64,000 bases of DNA from Halosolutus amylolyticus (GCF_023566055.1 NZ_JALIQP010000007.1:168710-232709), one strand, 5' to 3'. Counted from the stretch's first letter, positions 44,915 to 53,578 are shown. Translations and numbers: made by a program. The notes: a model not told the origin generated them from the sequence alone.

Positions 44915-45565
44915 TCACTTAAAGAGATATTCGATCAGTGCCTCAATCAACTTATTCTCCGCTCTACGGAGGTGTTCCTCGAAGGTTCGGCGGTCGATGT
45001 CCATCTCGTCGGCCAGTTCGGCGGTCGTGGCGTCTCTCGGGATCCGGTAGTACCCCCGTTCGTGGGCAGTGAGAAGCGCGGTGTGTTGCTGAGATGAGAG
45101 TTCGGGAATCGACGATCCTAGAGCCACGAGGGGTTGCGTCTGAGCATGGTTGTTGATCTCGCGTTTGGACTCGACCGTGACCGTAAATTCCGACTGAACA
45201 TCGCGGTAGAACCGCGTCAGGTGTTTCGAGTCGACTGCGATCACGCGGCAGACCTTCCCCCCGTTCTCATACCGGATCGGTGGCATGAGGAGGCAGTTGT
45301 GGCGTGCGAGGAACGACTCGATGTGGTCCGGTGAGCGCGATTTAAGACACTCACTCGTGACGATGATTGTTTCCTCGCCGTCCTCAACAACGTGAGTGAT
45401 TCCGACTTGGTCCTCGATATGGCGTCTGACCAGATCGCTAGCACTCTTGCTCACGTATAAGAGGTCGCAGTGATCATTACACCAGAGTTCGACGGTTGCG
45501 CCTGTCCCCCGCGTCGCTTCTTCGTAGGCGACGCCCCCCGTGATACGAAACGTCGCTTCGTACAT
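44915..45565 (-). CDS. HTH_10 (bacterioopsin-activator-like) regulator 1
   Basis: 216 residues from MYEATFRITGGVAYEEATRG (ATG 45563-45565; the longer frame is not supported). The C-terminal HTH_10 domain reads LSSQQHTALLTAHERGYYRI, PRDATTAELADEMDIDRRTF and EEHLRRAENKLIEALIEYLF. The N-terminal domain has WCNDHCDLLYVS, with Cys/His residues that might sense metal or redox state. Upstream of hutU on the same strand and divergent from the first binding-protein gene, so a regulator of both is likely. Paralogue at 53579-54238. Confidence 0.87.
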   Translation of the reverse strand: MYEATFRITGGVAYEEATRGTGATVELWCNDHCDLLYVSKSASDLVRRHIEDQVGITHVVEDGEETIIVTSECLKSRSPDHIESFLARHNCLLMPPIRYENGGKVCRVIAVDSKHLTRFYRDVQSEFTVTVESKREINNHAQTQPLVALGSSIPELSSQQHTALLTAHERGYYRIPRDATTAELADEMDIDRRTFEEHLRRAENKLIEALIEYLFK

Positions 45566-45587
45566 GCCCTTCGATTCGCGGAACAGT

Positions 45588-45612
45588 CTTAAAATACCCT
45601 CCGCTTGGTGGA
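45588..45612. promoter_or_regulatory. Divergent promoter with CCCTCC motif, site A
   Basis: CTTAAAATA (45588-45596) abuts CCCTCCGCTTGGTGG (45597-45611). Read leftward it gives the motif then TTTTAAG about 23 nt before regulator 1; read rightward it gives TATA then motif upstream of the first binding protein. Confidence 0.5.
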
Positions 45613-45648
45613 TGGCAGTATTACTTCGATACCCGTGGATCGAGTTAC

Positions 45649-46575
45649 ATGTTAACACAATCCGGACGGAGGAAGCTGCTGAAAGTTACTGGGACGGGAG
45701 CTATCGCATCAACAGCCGGCTGTCTCAGCCTTATGGACAGTGGCGGGGACGTAACAGTCGGTGGAAAAGAGTTCACTGAGCAGCTCATCCTAAGCTACAT
45801 CAGCATCCACATGCTGGAAAACGCTGGAAACGGCGTCGAAGATTCCTCGGGCCTTGGGGGGAGTACCCCCAACCACGAGGGGATCGTCCAGGGAGAGATT
45901 GACCACTACTGGGAATACACTGGAACTGCACTGAACCATCACCTCGGATACGAGGACGAAAAGATCACGGATCCGGACGAGCAGTACCAGCGGGTCGCCG
46001 AAGAGTACGAGGACGAACACGGAATTGTCTGGCTGGACATGGCTCCGTTTAACAACACCTACGTCGTGACGGCCAACCAAGAATGGCAAGCGGAAACTGG
46101 CGTTGAGACACTCACTGGGCTGGCCGAGCATATCAACGACGGCAACGAGGTTACGTGGGGCGTGTCGACTCAGTACCTCGACAACCCGACGGCACTGGGG
46201 GATATGCCGGAGTTCTACGGGTACGAAGACAGTATGGACAACGTCTCCTACGAGGAGATGTCGATCGGCACCATCAATTATCGAGCGGTCGAAGAGGGCG
46301 AGGTCGATCTCGGTGTCGGCTTCGAAACCGACCCACAACTTCAGCAGTTCGACGTTGGTATCGTTGAGGACGACGAGACCTGGTTCGTGGTCTACTACCC
46401 AGCACCACTAGTCAGGGAGGAAGCCCTCGACGACGATGTCCGCAAAGCGCTCAATGTACCCACCGAACATCTGGATACCGAAACGATGCAACAGCTCAAT
46501 GCGGAAGTTGCCGTCGATGAGCGTGACCCGCGTGCGGTCGCCGAAGACTGGCTCGAATCGGAAGGACTCTTGTGA
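45649..46575 (+). CDS. Betaine-type ABC substrate-binding lipoprotein 1
   Basis: 308 residues. Leader SGRRKLLKVTGTGAIASTAGC: twin-arginine pair, then lipobox. Mature part starts DVTVGGKEFTEQLILSYISI and VQGEIDHYWEYTGTALNHHL, typical of the OpuAC/ProX/OsmF group that binds quaternary-ammonium compounds. Nearly the same protein is encoded by the next gene. The family includes binding proteins for glycine betaine, choline, carnitine, histidine (HutX) and ergothioneine (EgtU). The hut context favours a histidine-derived ligand. Likely uses the permeases and ATPase downstream. Confidence 0.9.
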   Translation: MLTQSGRRKLLKVTGTGAIASTAGCLSLMDSGGDVTVGGKEFTEQLILSYISIHMLENAGNGVEDSSGLGGSTPNHEGIVQGEIDHYWEYTGTALNHHLGYEDEKITDPDEQYQRVAEEYEDEHGIVWLDMAPFNNTYVVTANQEWQAETGVETLTGLAEHINDGNEVTWGVSTQYLDNPTALGDMPEFYGYEDSMDNVSYEEMSIGTINYRAVEEGEVDLGVGFETDPQLQQFDVGIVEDDETWFVVYYPAPLVREEALDDDVRKALNVPTEHLDTETMQQLNAEVAVDERDPRAVAEDWLESEGLL

Positions 46576-46644
46576 GTCGTCACTAGCTACTCACTTTCTG
46601 AGGAAACGCCACAGAGTACACGTACGCTTAGAATGCGTGTGTCG

Positions 46645-46668
46645 TATTTAAAACACCCTCCTATCGGT
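46645..46668 (+). promoter_or_regulatory. Promoter of second binding protein with CCCTCC motif, site B
   Basis: TATTTAAAA (46645-46653), then CCCTCCTATCGGT (46656-46668), as in the rightward reading of site A. The ATG at 46713 lies about 60 nt downstream. Confidence 0.45.
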
Positions 46669-46712
46669 CAATAGTGATACTCTTATCTGGAGTAGAGAGT
46701 GTAGCACAGCAC

Positions 46713-47645
46713 ATGACAACAAGTGTCAATCGAAGGCGACTGCTCAAAGCGACCGGTGCTGGCGCGCTCGGATCGACAGCGGGATGTCTAGCTCTTTTAG
46801 ACGGCGGCGGCGGCGACGACATCACCGTGGGCGGCAAGGAGTTTACCGAACAGCTCATCCTGAGCTACATCAGTATCCATATGCTGGAAGACGCCGGGTA
46901 CGGCGTTGACGACTCCTCGGGGCTCGGTGGCAACACGGCCAATCATGAGGCGCTCGTCCAGGGCGAAACCGACCACTACTGGGAATACACCGGGACGGGA
47001 CTAAATTACCACCTCGGGCTCGAAGACGAGAAAATCACGGACCCGGATGAGCAGTACCAGCGGGTCGCTGGAGAGTACGAAGACGAACACGGAATCGTCT
47101 GGTTGGATATGGCTCCGTTTAACAATACCTACGTCGTGACGGCCAATCAAGAATGGCAAGCGGAAACCGGCGTTGAGACGATCACCGGACTGGCCGAGCA
47201 CATCAACGACGGCAACGAGGTCACATGGGGCGTGTCGAACCAATACCTCGAAAATCCGACGGCGCTGGGCGACATGCCGGAGTTCTACGGGTACGAAGAC
47301 AGTATGGACAACGTCACCTACGAGGAGATGGCGATCGGCACCATCAACTACCGAGCGGTCGAGGAGGGCGAGGTCGACCTCGGTGTTGGCTTCCAGACCG
47401 ACCCACAACTCCAGCAATTCGACGTTGGCACCGTCGAGGACGACGAGACCTGGTTTGTCATTTATTACCCGGCACCACTGGTCAGGGAGGAAGCGCTCGA
47501 CGACGATGTTCGCGAAGCGCTCAATGCGCCCACCGAACATCTGGACACCGAGACGATGCAACAGCTCAACGCCGAAGTCGCCGTCGACGAGCAGGACCCG
47601 CGTGCGGTTGCCGAAGACTGGCTTAAGTCGGAAGGACTGCTGTAA
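46713..47645 (+). CDS. Betaine-type ABC substrate-binding lipoprotein 2
   Basis: 310 residues from MTTSVNRRRLLKATGAGALG (ATG 46713), with lipobox STAGC. The mature sequence is a very close paralogue of the previous gene (GGKEFTEQLILSYISIHMLE, VETITGLAEHINDGNEVTWG), differing mostly in the first domain. Its own TATA box suggests separate expression. Two close binding proteins for one permease imply two related ligands or two expression states. It directly precedes the permease gene (16-nt gap). Confidence 0.92.
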   Translation: MTTSVNRRRLLKATGAGALGSTAGCLALLDGGGGDDITVGGKEFTEQLILSYISIHMLEDAGYGVDDSSGLGGNTANHEALVQGETDHYWEYTGTGLNYHLGLEDEKITDPDEQYQRVAGEYEDEHGIVWLDMAPFNNTYVVTANQEWQAETGVETITGLAEHINDGNEVTWGVSNQYLENPTALGDMPEFYGYEDSMDNVTYEEMAIGTINYRAVEEGEVDLGVGFQTDPQLQQFDVGTVEDDETWFVIYYPAPLVREEALDDDVREALNAPTEHLDTETMQQLNAEVAVDEQDPRAVAEDWLKSEGLL

Positions 47646-47661
47646 ATCCTAAGTAACACAT

Positions 47662-48309
47662 ATGCTCGGCATCAGCTTTATCGGCTGGATGACAGAAAAC
47701 ACGGATCTCCTAATTCGGCAGACGATCCAACACCTGAACGTCTCGCTTACGGCAATCATGTTCGCGACCGTCGTCTGGATCCCGCTCGGAATCTTCCTGC
47801 ATTATAATGATCAGGTGGCTCGGGCGGTGCTTGGCGGCGCGGGGATGGTTCTGACGATCCCCAGCCTGGCGATGTTCCCCTTGCTGATCCCGGTCCTCGG
47901 TATCGGCGAGCTACCGGCCATCACGGCTCTCGTGCTTTACTCAGCGCTTCCGATGACGCGCAACACGTATATCGGTCTCCGGGACATCGACAGCGCGATG
48001 CTCCGCGCCGGAAAGGGGCTTGGAATGACCGACCGCCAGCTCATGCTTCGGGTGAAACTTCCCAAGGCGCTTCCAGTCATCTTCGCCGGGGTCCGTCACG
48101 CGGCGATCCTCGTCGTCGGTATCACGACTGTCGCGGCATTCTTCGGGGCCGGCGGGCTAGGACGGTCGATCTTCCGCGGCATCGAATTATACAACACCGA
48201 CCAGGTCATTGGCGCGACAATCGTGGTCGCACTGATCGCCATTTGTATCGACTACGGACTATACGGAATTCAACGACAACTACCCGGCGGGAAACAGGGA
48301 GGACACTAA
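47662..48309 (+). CDS. Betaine-type ABC permease 1
   Basis: 215 residues with five to six membrane helices. The cytoplasmic loop for the ATPase is LRDIDSAMLRAGKGLGMTDR followed by QLMLRVKLPKALPVIFAGVR, close to the OpuBB/OsmW/YehW consensus. ITTVAAFFGAGGLGRSIFRG ends the conserved part. It is smaller than sugar permeases, as usual for this family. Three nt before the ATPase gene. Pairs with the second permease at 49276. Confidence 0.93.
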   Translation: MLGISFIGWMTENTDLLIRQTIQHLNVSLTAIMFATVVWIPLGIFLHYNDQVARAVLGGAGMVLTIPSLAMFPLLIPVLGIGELPAITALVLYSALPMTRNTYIGLRDIDSAMLRAGKGLGMTDRQLMLRVKLPKALPVIFAGVRHAAILVVGITTVAAFFGAGGLGRSIFRGIELYNTDQVIGATIVVALIAICIDYGLYGIQRQLPGGKQGGH

Positions 48310-48311
48310 AT

Positions 48312-49283
48312 ATGATCGAACTGAGCGACGTGACAAAGGAGTATCCGGATGGAACAGTGGCTGTCGACGGCATCAGCTTCGAGGTTCCCCACGGCGAGAC
48401 GGCCTCGCTCGTGGGTCCCTCTGGCTGCGGGAAGACGACGACGATGACGATGATTAATCGTCTGACATCAGTGTCCGAGGGCGACATCTACGTTGATGGC
48501 GACTCAATCCTCGAGGTCGACCCGATTGAACTCCGCAGGAACGTCGGGTACGTCATCCAGGAGATCGGTCTGTTCGATCATATGACCGTCGAGGACAACA
48601 TCGGAATCGTCCCTGACCTGATCGGCTGGGACGAAGAGCGGATCGACGAGCGAGTGTCCGAGTTGCTCGAACTCATTCGACTGCCTCCCGAGGTACGCAA
48701 TAACTATCCCGGCGAACTCTCGGGCGGCCAACGCCAGCGCGTCGGCGTCGCTCGCGCGCTTGCGGCCAATCCCGAGGTGATCCTGATGGACGAACCGTTC
48801 GGGGCGCTCGACCCGATTACTCGCGAGGAACTCCAAGACGAGTTTCTCGAGATCCAGAAGGGCTTGGACGTTACCATCGTGTTCGTCACCCACGACATCG
48901 ACGAGGCGATCAAGATGGGTGATCGTGTCGCGGTACTACGCAATGGCGAGCTGGTCCAGTACGACACGCCCAAGGAACTGCTTAGAAATCCCGTAAACCA
49001 GTTCGTTGAGGACTTCATCGGCGAGGACCGACTGCTCAAACAGCTTCAAGCTATCACGGTGCGTGACGTGATGCGATCGCCCGACGAGGCGTCCGAAGTC
49101 GGCAACAGTTCGAGTGTCGCACCCGACGCCTCGCTGAAATTGGCGTTACAGCGATTGCTCACCGTCGACGGCGGACTCCGGGTCGTCAGCGACAGCGAGA
49201 CGATCGGGGTGGTGAATCAGAACGACATTAGGGCGGCAATCGACGCGGATCCGACGACAGTGATCGAGGGTGACCATGCCTGA
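48312..49283 (+). CDS. Betaine-type ABC ATP-binding protein
   Basis: 323 residues from MIELSDVTKEYPDGTVAVDG (ATG 48312). Walker A VGPSGCGKTTTMTM, Q-loop YVIQEIGLFDHMTVE, signature LSGGQRQRVGVARAL, Walker B EVILMDEPFGALDPI, H-loop FVTHDIDEAI. The C-terminal 90 residues (TVRDVMRSPDEASEVGNSSS ... GVVNQNDIRAAI) resemble CBS motifs, as in OpuCA-type ATPases that sense ionic strength. Overlaps the next permease start. Confidence 0.95.
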   Translation: MIELSDVTKEYPDGTVAVDGISFEVPHGETASLVGPSGCGKTTTMTMINRLTSVSEGDIYVDGDSILEVDPIELRRNVGYVIQEIGLFDHMTVEDNIGIVPDLIGWDEERIDERVSELLELIRLPPEVRNNYPGELSGGQRQRVGVARALAANPEVILMDEPFGALDPITREELQDEFLEIQKGLDVTIVFVTHDIDEAIKMGDRVAVLRNGELVQYDTPKELLRNPVNQFVEDFIGEDRLLKQLQAITVRDVMRSPDEASEVGNSSSVAPDASLKLALQRLLTVDGGLRVVSDSETIGVVNQNDIRAAIDADPTTVIEGDHA

Positions 49284-49974
49284 TCTTGCGCTCATTCCGC
49301 TATCGGCACTGACCGGCTGGCTCGACTACATCCTCGCCAACCCTGGTGACTTCGCGACGATGCTCCGCAGCCACGTCACGATGGTGTTCATCGCCGAGTT
49401 CATCGCCATCGCGGTTGCCGTGCCGGCAGGGATCGCCGCAACGCGGAATCCGACAATCAGCACGATCGTAATGAACACGGGTGCGATTGCCCAGACACTG
49501 CCCGCGCTCGGTGTGATCGCTCTCTCGTTCGCGTACCTAGGGATTGGGATGCGCCCGGCGATCCTTGCGATGACGATTTACGCGCTGTTGCCGATGCTCA
49601 AGAACACGGTTGCGGGCATTGAGAACATCGACGAATCCAAGGTCCGCGCCGGGCGAGGGATGGGAATGACGATGTGGGAACGTCTTCGCCGCATTGAGCT
49701 CCCCCTCGCTCTCCCGGTTATCTTCGCGGGTATCCGGACGTCGACGGTGCTCTGTGTTGGCGTCGCCTACCTCGGCGCGTTCATCGGTGCCGGCGGGCTC
49801 GGTGACCTCGTGACTCGCGGGCTCTCGACCGTCGACACGAGCCTGATGCTGGCGGGGGCGATTCCAGGCGCACTTCTAGTGCTGTTCTTCGATCAGTTCT
49901 TCAAATACCTCGAATCATACGTGACACCAGAGGGCGTCGCCGTCCAGCAACAGACGGACGATATCACCGCCTGA
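49276..49974 (+). CDS. Betaine-type ABC permease 2
   Basis: 232 residues from the ATG at 49276 (a GTG at 49270 is also in frame). Six membrane helices; ATPase loop IENIDESKVRAGRGMGMTMW then ERLRRIELPLALPVIFAGIR; VAYLGAFIGAGGLGDLVTRG matches permease 1 in the same place. It overlaps the ATPase gene by 8 nt. The set is ProX, ProX, permease, ATPase, permease, complete for an importer of the OpuB/OsmU/EgtUV type. Confidence 0.93.
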   Translation: MPDLALIPLSALTGWLDYILANPGDFATMLRSHVTMVFIAEFIAIAVAVPAGIAATRNPTISTIVMNTGAIAQTLPALGVIALSFAYLGIGMRPAILAMTIYALLPMLKNTVAGIENIDESKVRAGRGMGMTMWERLRRIELPLALPVIFAGIRTSTVLCVGVAYLGAFIGAGGLGDLVTRGLSTVDTSLMLAGAIPGALLVLFFDQFFKYLESYVTPEGVAVQQQTDDITA

Positions 49975-50048
49975 TCGGTAGTCACGGAACGCGTTTCTAT
50001 CGAGAGCAAACGGTCGACTCGAGCGAGGAATCAATCAGACTGGAACCC

Positions 50049-50114
50049 TATTGATCAATTGGCAGATCAATACGACTAGATCAGTGTATACGGCTAACCG
50101 ACAGGCTGTTAGCC
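50049..50114. terminator. Two hairpins between convergent operons
   Basis: TATTGATC/GATCAATA (50049-50056, 50065-50072) and GGCTAAC/GTTAGCC (50092-50098, 50108-50114) lie between the ABC permease stop (49974) and the HutH-like stop (50129). They probably end transcription from both sides. Confidence 0.5.
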
Positions 50115-50128
50115 ATTCGCCAGACAGC

Positions 50129-51613
50129 CTACAGATCAGCACCAGCGTCGGCGACTGTTGCCTCGATCTCTCCATCAAGAAGAAGGTCACCCACCGACTC
50201 CAGCCGGTGATCCCAGACGGCGTCCTCTAGGGGGAGGCCAACGCGAGTTTCTAGAAGGTTGAGTACCGCAAGCAGCGGCTCAGAGAGATTAGACGAACCC
50301 AGTTGGCTTGCCCGGGCGGCACAAAGCAACTCGGCGGCGACGACCCGGGAGACGAGTATTACTACCTCCGTAAGCTTGTTTGCGGCGATCACGCCTGACG
50401 CGTGGAGATCTTCTTGCCCCGAGGAGGCGACGAATGAACGTTCGCTGGCAGTACCGACCGACGCTGCGTCAGTCGCAAGCGACGCCGCCGCGTAGTGGAC
50501 GCGGGACATCCCTGATTCGAGTCCAGGGTCGGTCGCAAGGTGTGCGGGGAGTTTCTCCCATGCGTCGAGCAACACTCCTGCACGGCGCTCGCAGGCGTGA
50601 GCGACCTTGGCCGCAGTCAGCGACAGCAGATCAGCGATCCCAGCGACGTGTTGCCCGTTGAAGTTGCCACAGGAGAGCGTCGTTCCGTCAGGGAAGATCA
50701 GTGGGTTCCCTGTTGCGCTCGTGAGTTCGGTTTCGACGATGTCGCGGGCCGTGTCAAGGTACTCGCGAAGCGTTCCGTGGACCTGCGGGAGACACCGGAT
50801 CGAGAGCGGGTCCTGGGACATGTCTTCACCAGATCCTACGCTCTCGGGAAGAAGCGACCGGACCGTCGCAGCGCTCTCAGCGTGGCCGCCGAACGGGCGG
50901 GCGTCGGTGACGCGCTCGTCGAACGCCCCTGGCTCTTTTCCGACGAGGGACATCGTCCACGCACCCGCGATGTCTGCGGCGATGACGAGCGACCGGAGAT
51001 CGTCGATTGAAAGCGCCGATAGTGCGGTCATCTCGGTCGTACCACTGATGATCGCGAGCCCCTCGCGGGGGGCGATCTCGATCGGATCGAGGCCCGCAGC
51101 GGCCAGCGCCTCATCACCGGAGACTCGTTCGCCGTCAACTGTCGCCTCGCCCTCTCCGATCAATACGAGGCCGACTGGGGCCAGTGCACAGGCGTTGTCG
51201 GTGTTTCCCCGCGAACGGATAACCGGGTGGACGCCTTCGTTGAGCATATCAATAAGTCGGTCAACGAGAAGTGGTCGAACCCCAGAGCGTCCAAGCGCGA
51301 GTGCGTTCGCGCGGACGACCAGCATCGCGCGGACAGTGTCGGTCGAGTAGGGATCGCCAACGGCGACTGCGTGACTGCGCAGGAGATTCCGCTGTTGTTG
51401 TTCAAGTGCATCGGCGTCAACCGCGATGTCTTTCAGGTTTCCATAGCCTGTGTTGACGCCGTACACCCGTTTCTTGCTGGCAACAATATCCTCGACCGTC
51501 TTGCGACTCGCCGCAAGCCTATCACGGGCGTCATCTGCGAGTTCGACTCGTTCGCCGTCGCGAGCGACGGCGGTCACCTCCTCGATCGTGAGCGTTCCGT
51601 CGATTTCGATCAT
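50129..51613 (-). CDS. HutH-family lyase lacking the MIO triad
   Basis: 494 residues, aromatic amino acid lyase family over its full length. Y51 in YGVNTGYGN, H81 in LLRSHAV, the GNFNGQH block and E401 in GQEDLHASG are kept. At the place of the MIO-forming GSVGASGDLAP the sequence is GNTDNACALAP (136-146): Ala-Ser-Gly is replaced by Asn-Ala-Cys (or Ala-Cys-Ala with a one-residue shift). Canonical Asn195 (LLNGT) is Ser190 (IISGT) and the catalytic Tyr of QDAYSLR is Leu270 (QDPLSIR). Ordinary histidine deamination is therefore unlikely. A MIO-free relative, ergothionase, eliminates trimethylamine from ergothioneine, which fits the neighbours. The gene lies 72 nt downstream of the YeiH gene on the same strand. 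Confidence 0.85.
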   Translation of the reverse strand: MIEIDGTLTIEEVTAVARDGERVELADDARDRLAASRKTVEDIVASKKRVYGVNTGYGNLKDIAVDADALEQQQRNLLRSHAVAVGDPYSTDTVRAMLVVRANALALGRSGVRPLLVDRLIDMLNEGVHPVIRSRGNTDNACALAPVGLVLIGEGEATVDGERVSGDEALAAAGLDPIEIAPREGLAIISGTTEMTALSALSIDDLRSLVIAADIAGAWTMSLVGKEPGAFDERVTDARPFGGHAESAATVRSLLPESVGSGEDMSQDPLSIRCLPQVHGTLREYLDTARDIVETELTSATGNPLIFPDGTTLSCGNFNGQHVAGIADLLSLTAAKVAHACERRAGVLLDAWEKLPAHLATDPGLESGMSRVHYAAASLATDAASVGTASERSFVASSGQEDLHASGVIAANKLTEVVILVSRVVAAELLCAARASQLGSSNLSEPLLAVLNLLETRVGLPLEDAVWDHRLESVGDLLLDGEIEATVADAGADL

Positions 51614-51685
51614 GATACGTATCTGTTTCGATTGGGGTCGTGTAGTCGTTTGGTTGGTTCTCCGTTCTGTACATGTGCGGAAGGG

Positions 51686-52678
51686 TTAGAGGAGCATCGT
51701 GACCGCGACGAGGGCAAGCACACTCACCGTCACCAGATACACCAAGACGACGAGCGCAGGGCGGGCACCTGCGTCACGCATCTTCGAGAGCCGAACGTCG
51801 AACCCCAGTCCGGCGAAGGCGACGAGGAACAGCCAGTCGGCGGTGGTGGAGATAGATTCGATCGATCCCGCCGGCAGCACACCCGAGTTCGCGACGGTGG
51901 CGACCAGCAGGAAACCGACGAGAAACTTCGGGAATGACGTCCAGAGTTGCCGGAGATTGACGACGGAGTCGTCCGCCGAGGATCGGAGATAAATAGCAGC
52001 GTAGCCCACCGCAAGCACGCCGATAAACGAGTTGCGAACGAGTTTCGTAATCGTTGCCCACTCGCCGGCCACTCCCGAGTGGGCGAAGCCGGCCGCGGCC
52101 ACTGGACCGGTACTAAACATGCTCAGTCCAGCCCAGACGCCAAACGTGCGCGGTCCGAGGTCCAATAGGCTCCCGGCCAGTGGAAACGCGAACAGCGTGA
52201 CGGCATCGAACAGTAGTACAGTTGCCGCGGCGTAAGCCAGTTGATCCTCGTTGGCACGGATGCTACTTCCGACCGCGACGACCGCAGAGACGCCGCAGAC
52301 ACTCGATCCTGCCGCGAGTAGCGATCCGCTCGTTGGCGACAGATCAAAGACCCGTCGCGAGAGGAGTTCGACGAACAGGACGCCGAAGGCGATGACGCCA
52401 ACCACTAGAGCGACGACGACCGGTCCAGCTGTCGCGATCTGATCGAGCGCGATCCTGGCACCGAGAAGCACGATCGCCGTCTCAAGAACGACGCTGTAGG
52501 TCTGGATCCCGCTACCTGCCCACGCTGGTACGCCGACGGCGTTTCCGAGGATCGCTCCGATTGCGATCGCGAGGATGAGGGAGTCGATACGCGGAACTGC
52601 CGCAGCAATAGCTGAAGCAGCGATGGCGACCGCTGCGAGCAGCGCGAGACCCGGAAGGACGGACTGGCGTTTGGCCAT
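51686..52678 (-). CDS. YeiH/UPF0324 family putative sulfate exporter
   Basis: 330 residues with about ten membrane helices. Family marks: AIAIGAILGNAVGVPAWAGS, YSVVLETAIVLLGARIALDQ, SSVCGVSAVVAVGSSIRANE, and KFLVGFLLVATVANSGVLPA. The family is annotated as putative sulfate exporter, without firm experimental proof. It is the second gene of a unit small ORF, yeiH-like, hutH-like. A sulfur-anion transporter coupled to a lyase suggests that the lyase substrate carries sulfur. Confidence 0.88.
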   Translation of the reverse strand: MAKRQSVLPGLALLAAVAIAASAIAAAVPRIDSLILAIAIGAILGNAVGVPAWAGSGIQTYSVVLETAIVLLGARIALDQIATAGPVVVALVVGVIAFGVLFVELLSRRVFDLSPTSGSLLAAGSSVCGVSAVVAVGSSIRANEDQLAYAAATVLLFDAVTLFAFPLAGSLLDLGPRTFGVWAGLSMFSTGPVAAAGFAHSGVAGEWATITKLVRNSFIGVLAVGYAAIYLRSSADDSVVNLRQLWTSFPKFLVGFLLVATVANSGVLPAGSIESISTTADWLFLVAFAGLGFDVRLSKMRDAGARPALVVLVYLVTVSVLALVAVTMLL

Positions 52679-52807
52679 CTACAGGAGTATGGACGCAGCG
52701 TGGCCGATGACGAGTAGCAGGCCGAGCAACGTTGCTCGCCACCCGCGGTCGAGGTCGGACCACATGTCTGCTCCCTTCGCGACAGCCGCTCGCCCGGCAG
52801 ACGCCAT
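52679..52807 (-). CDS. Small membrane protein upstream of YeiH
   Basis: 42 residues (MASAGRAAVAKGADMWSDLD, then RGWRATLLGLLLVIGHAASI and LL). One membrane helix at residues about 25-41. Its stop directly abuts the yeiH-like ATG region (52676-52678), with no gap, so translation is probably coupled. Perhaps a small subunit or assembly factor of the transporter. Confidence 0.5.
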   Translation of the reverse strand: MASAGRAAVAKGADMWSDLDRGWRATLLGLLLVIGHAASILL

Positions 52808-53000
52808 AGTCGCGGTCGGTCCTGGAATCATACTTCAGCCAAACATGGTACGGAAAGACCCAAAGCACTCGCCCAACCGTATGCTGTCGGGTTTAAGTAT
52901 CGAGGCCTGATCACGGGATCATCTGGGTTTGAGTACGGACGGATACCCCAGATCAACGGCGGCGGAAAGCGTATGTACCAGGCGCGGGACCGCCTATACG

Positions 53001-53573
53001 ATGCCCCACGTCGACTATGTTAGACTCGGAGACGCACCCGAGGAGGTTCGATCGTCTATCGACCACTCGGCTTACGCCGACGAGGAGGACCGCCATCTGT
53101 TCTATGAGGTGCTCGCAAATGCGCCGTCGATTTTCGAGGAGCGCGTCGCGTACTTCCGTGCGCTCATGACTGAAGGTATCGTTGATCAGCGTGACAAGGA
53201 GCTGGCGTACTTCACTGTCGCGACCCTAACTGACTGTGTCTACCCCGCTTCGACCCACGGTCGCTATCTCGTCGAGGACTACGGCACAGACCCTGAAACT
53301 GTTGCGGCAATTATACGAAGCGAGTACGACGAACTTAACGACCGAGACCGATTCCTCGTCAAATTTACCCGGCGTATTATTGAGGATCCTACCGATCTCA
53401 CGTCAGAACATTACGAGCACCTGCGCGAGATTGGATTCGACGACGAGGCGATTGTCGAGTTCCTCATGTTGATCAACGCGGCCGACACCGCGGTAACACT
53501 CACTCACGCACTCGACGTTCGTCTCGGCGACAAGGGGGAACAACCGCCATCGTACCTCCCCTACGAAGAATGA
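53001..53573 (+). CDS. AhpD/carboxymuconolactone decarboxylase-like protein
   Basis: 190 residues from MPHVDYVRLGDAPEEVRSSI (ATG 53001). VLANAPSIFEERVAYFRALM and DKELAYFTVATLTDCVYPAS THGR-like text place it in the AhpD fold, where a CxxC...H set normally acts as a peroxidase. Here only the first Cys is present (DCVYPASTH), so classical disulfide reduction is unlikely. Some members of the superfamily act as decarboxylases or simple binding proteins. It lies between the lyase operon and the second regulator and may belong to the same pathway. Confidence 0.75.
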   Translation: MPHVDYVRLGDAPEEVRSSIDHSAYADEEDRHLFYEVLANAPSIFEERVAYFRALMTEGIVDQRDKELAYFTVATLTDCVYPASTHGRYLVEDYGTDPETVAAIIRSEYDELNDRDRFLVKFTRRIIEDPTDLTSEHYEHLREIGFDDEAIVEFLMLINAADTAVTLTHALDVRLGDKGEQPPSYLPYEE

Positions 53574-53578
53574 ACTAG

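Noticed and set aside
46713..47645. Second binding protein as a sequence assembly duplicate
   Set aside because: Differences are spread over the gene, mostly conservative or synonymous, and the upstream regions differ, so it is a real paralogue.
50129..51613. Standard annotation as histidine ammonia-lyase HutH
   Set aside because: The MIO triad and two further catalytic positions are not conserved, so the usual activity should not be assumed.
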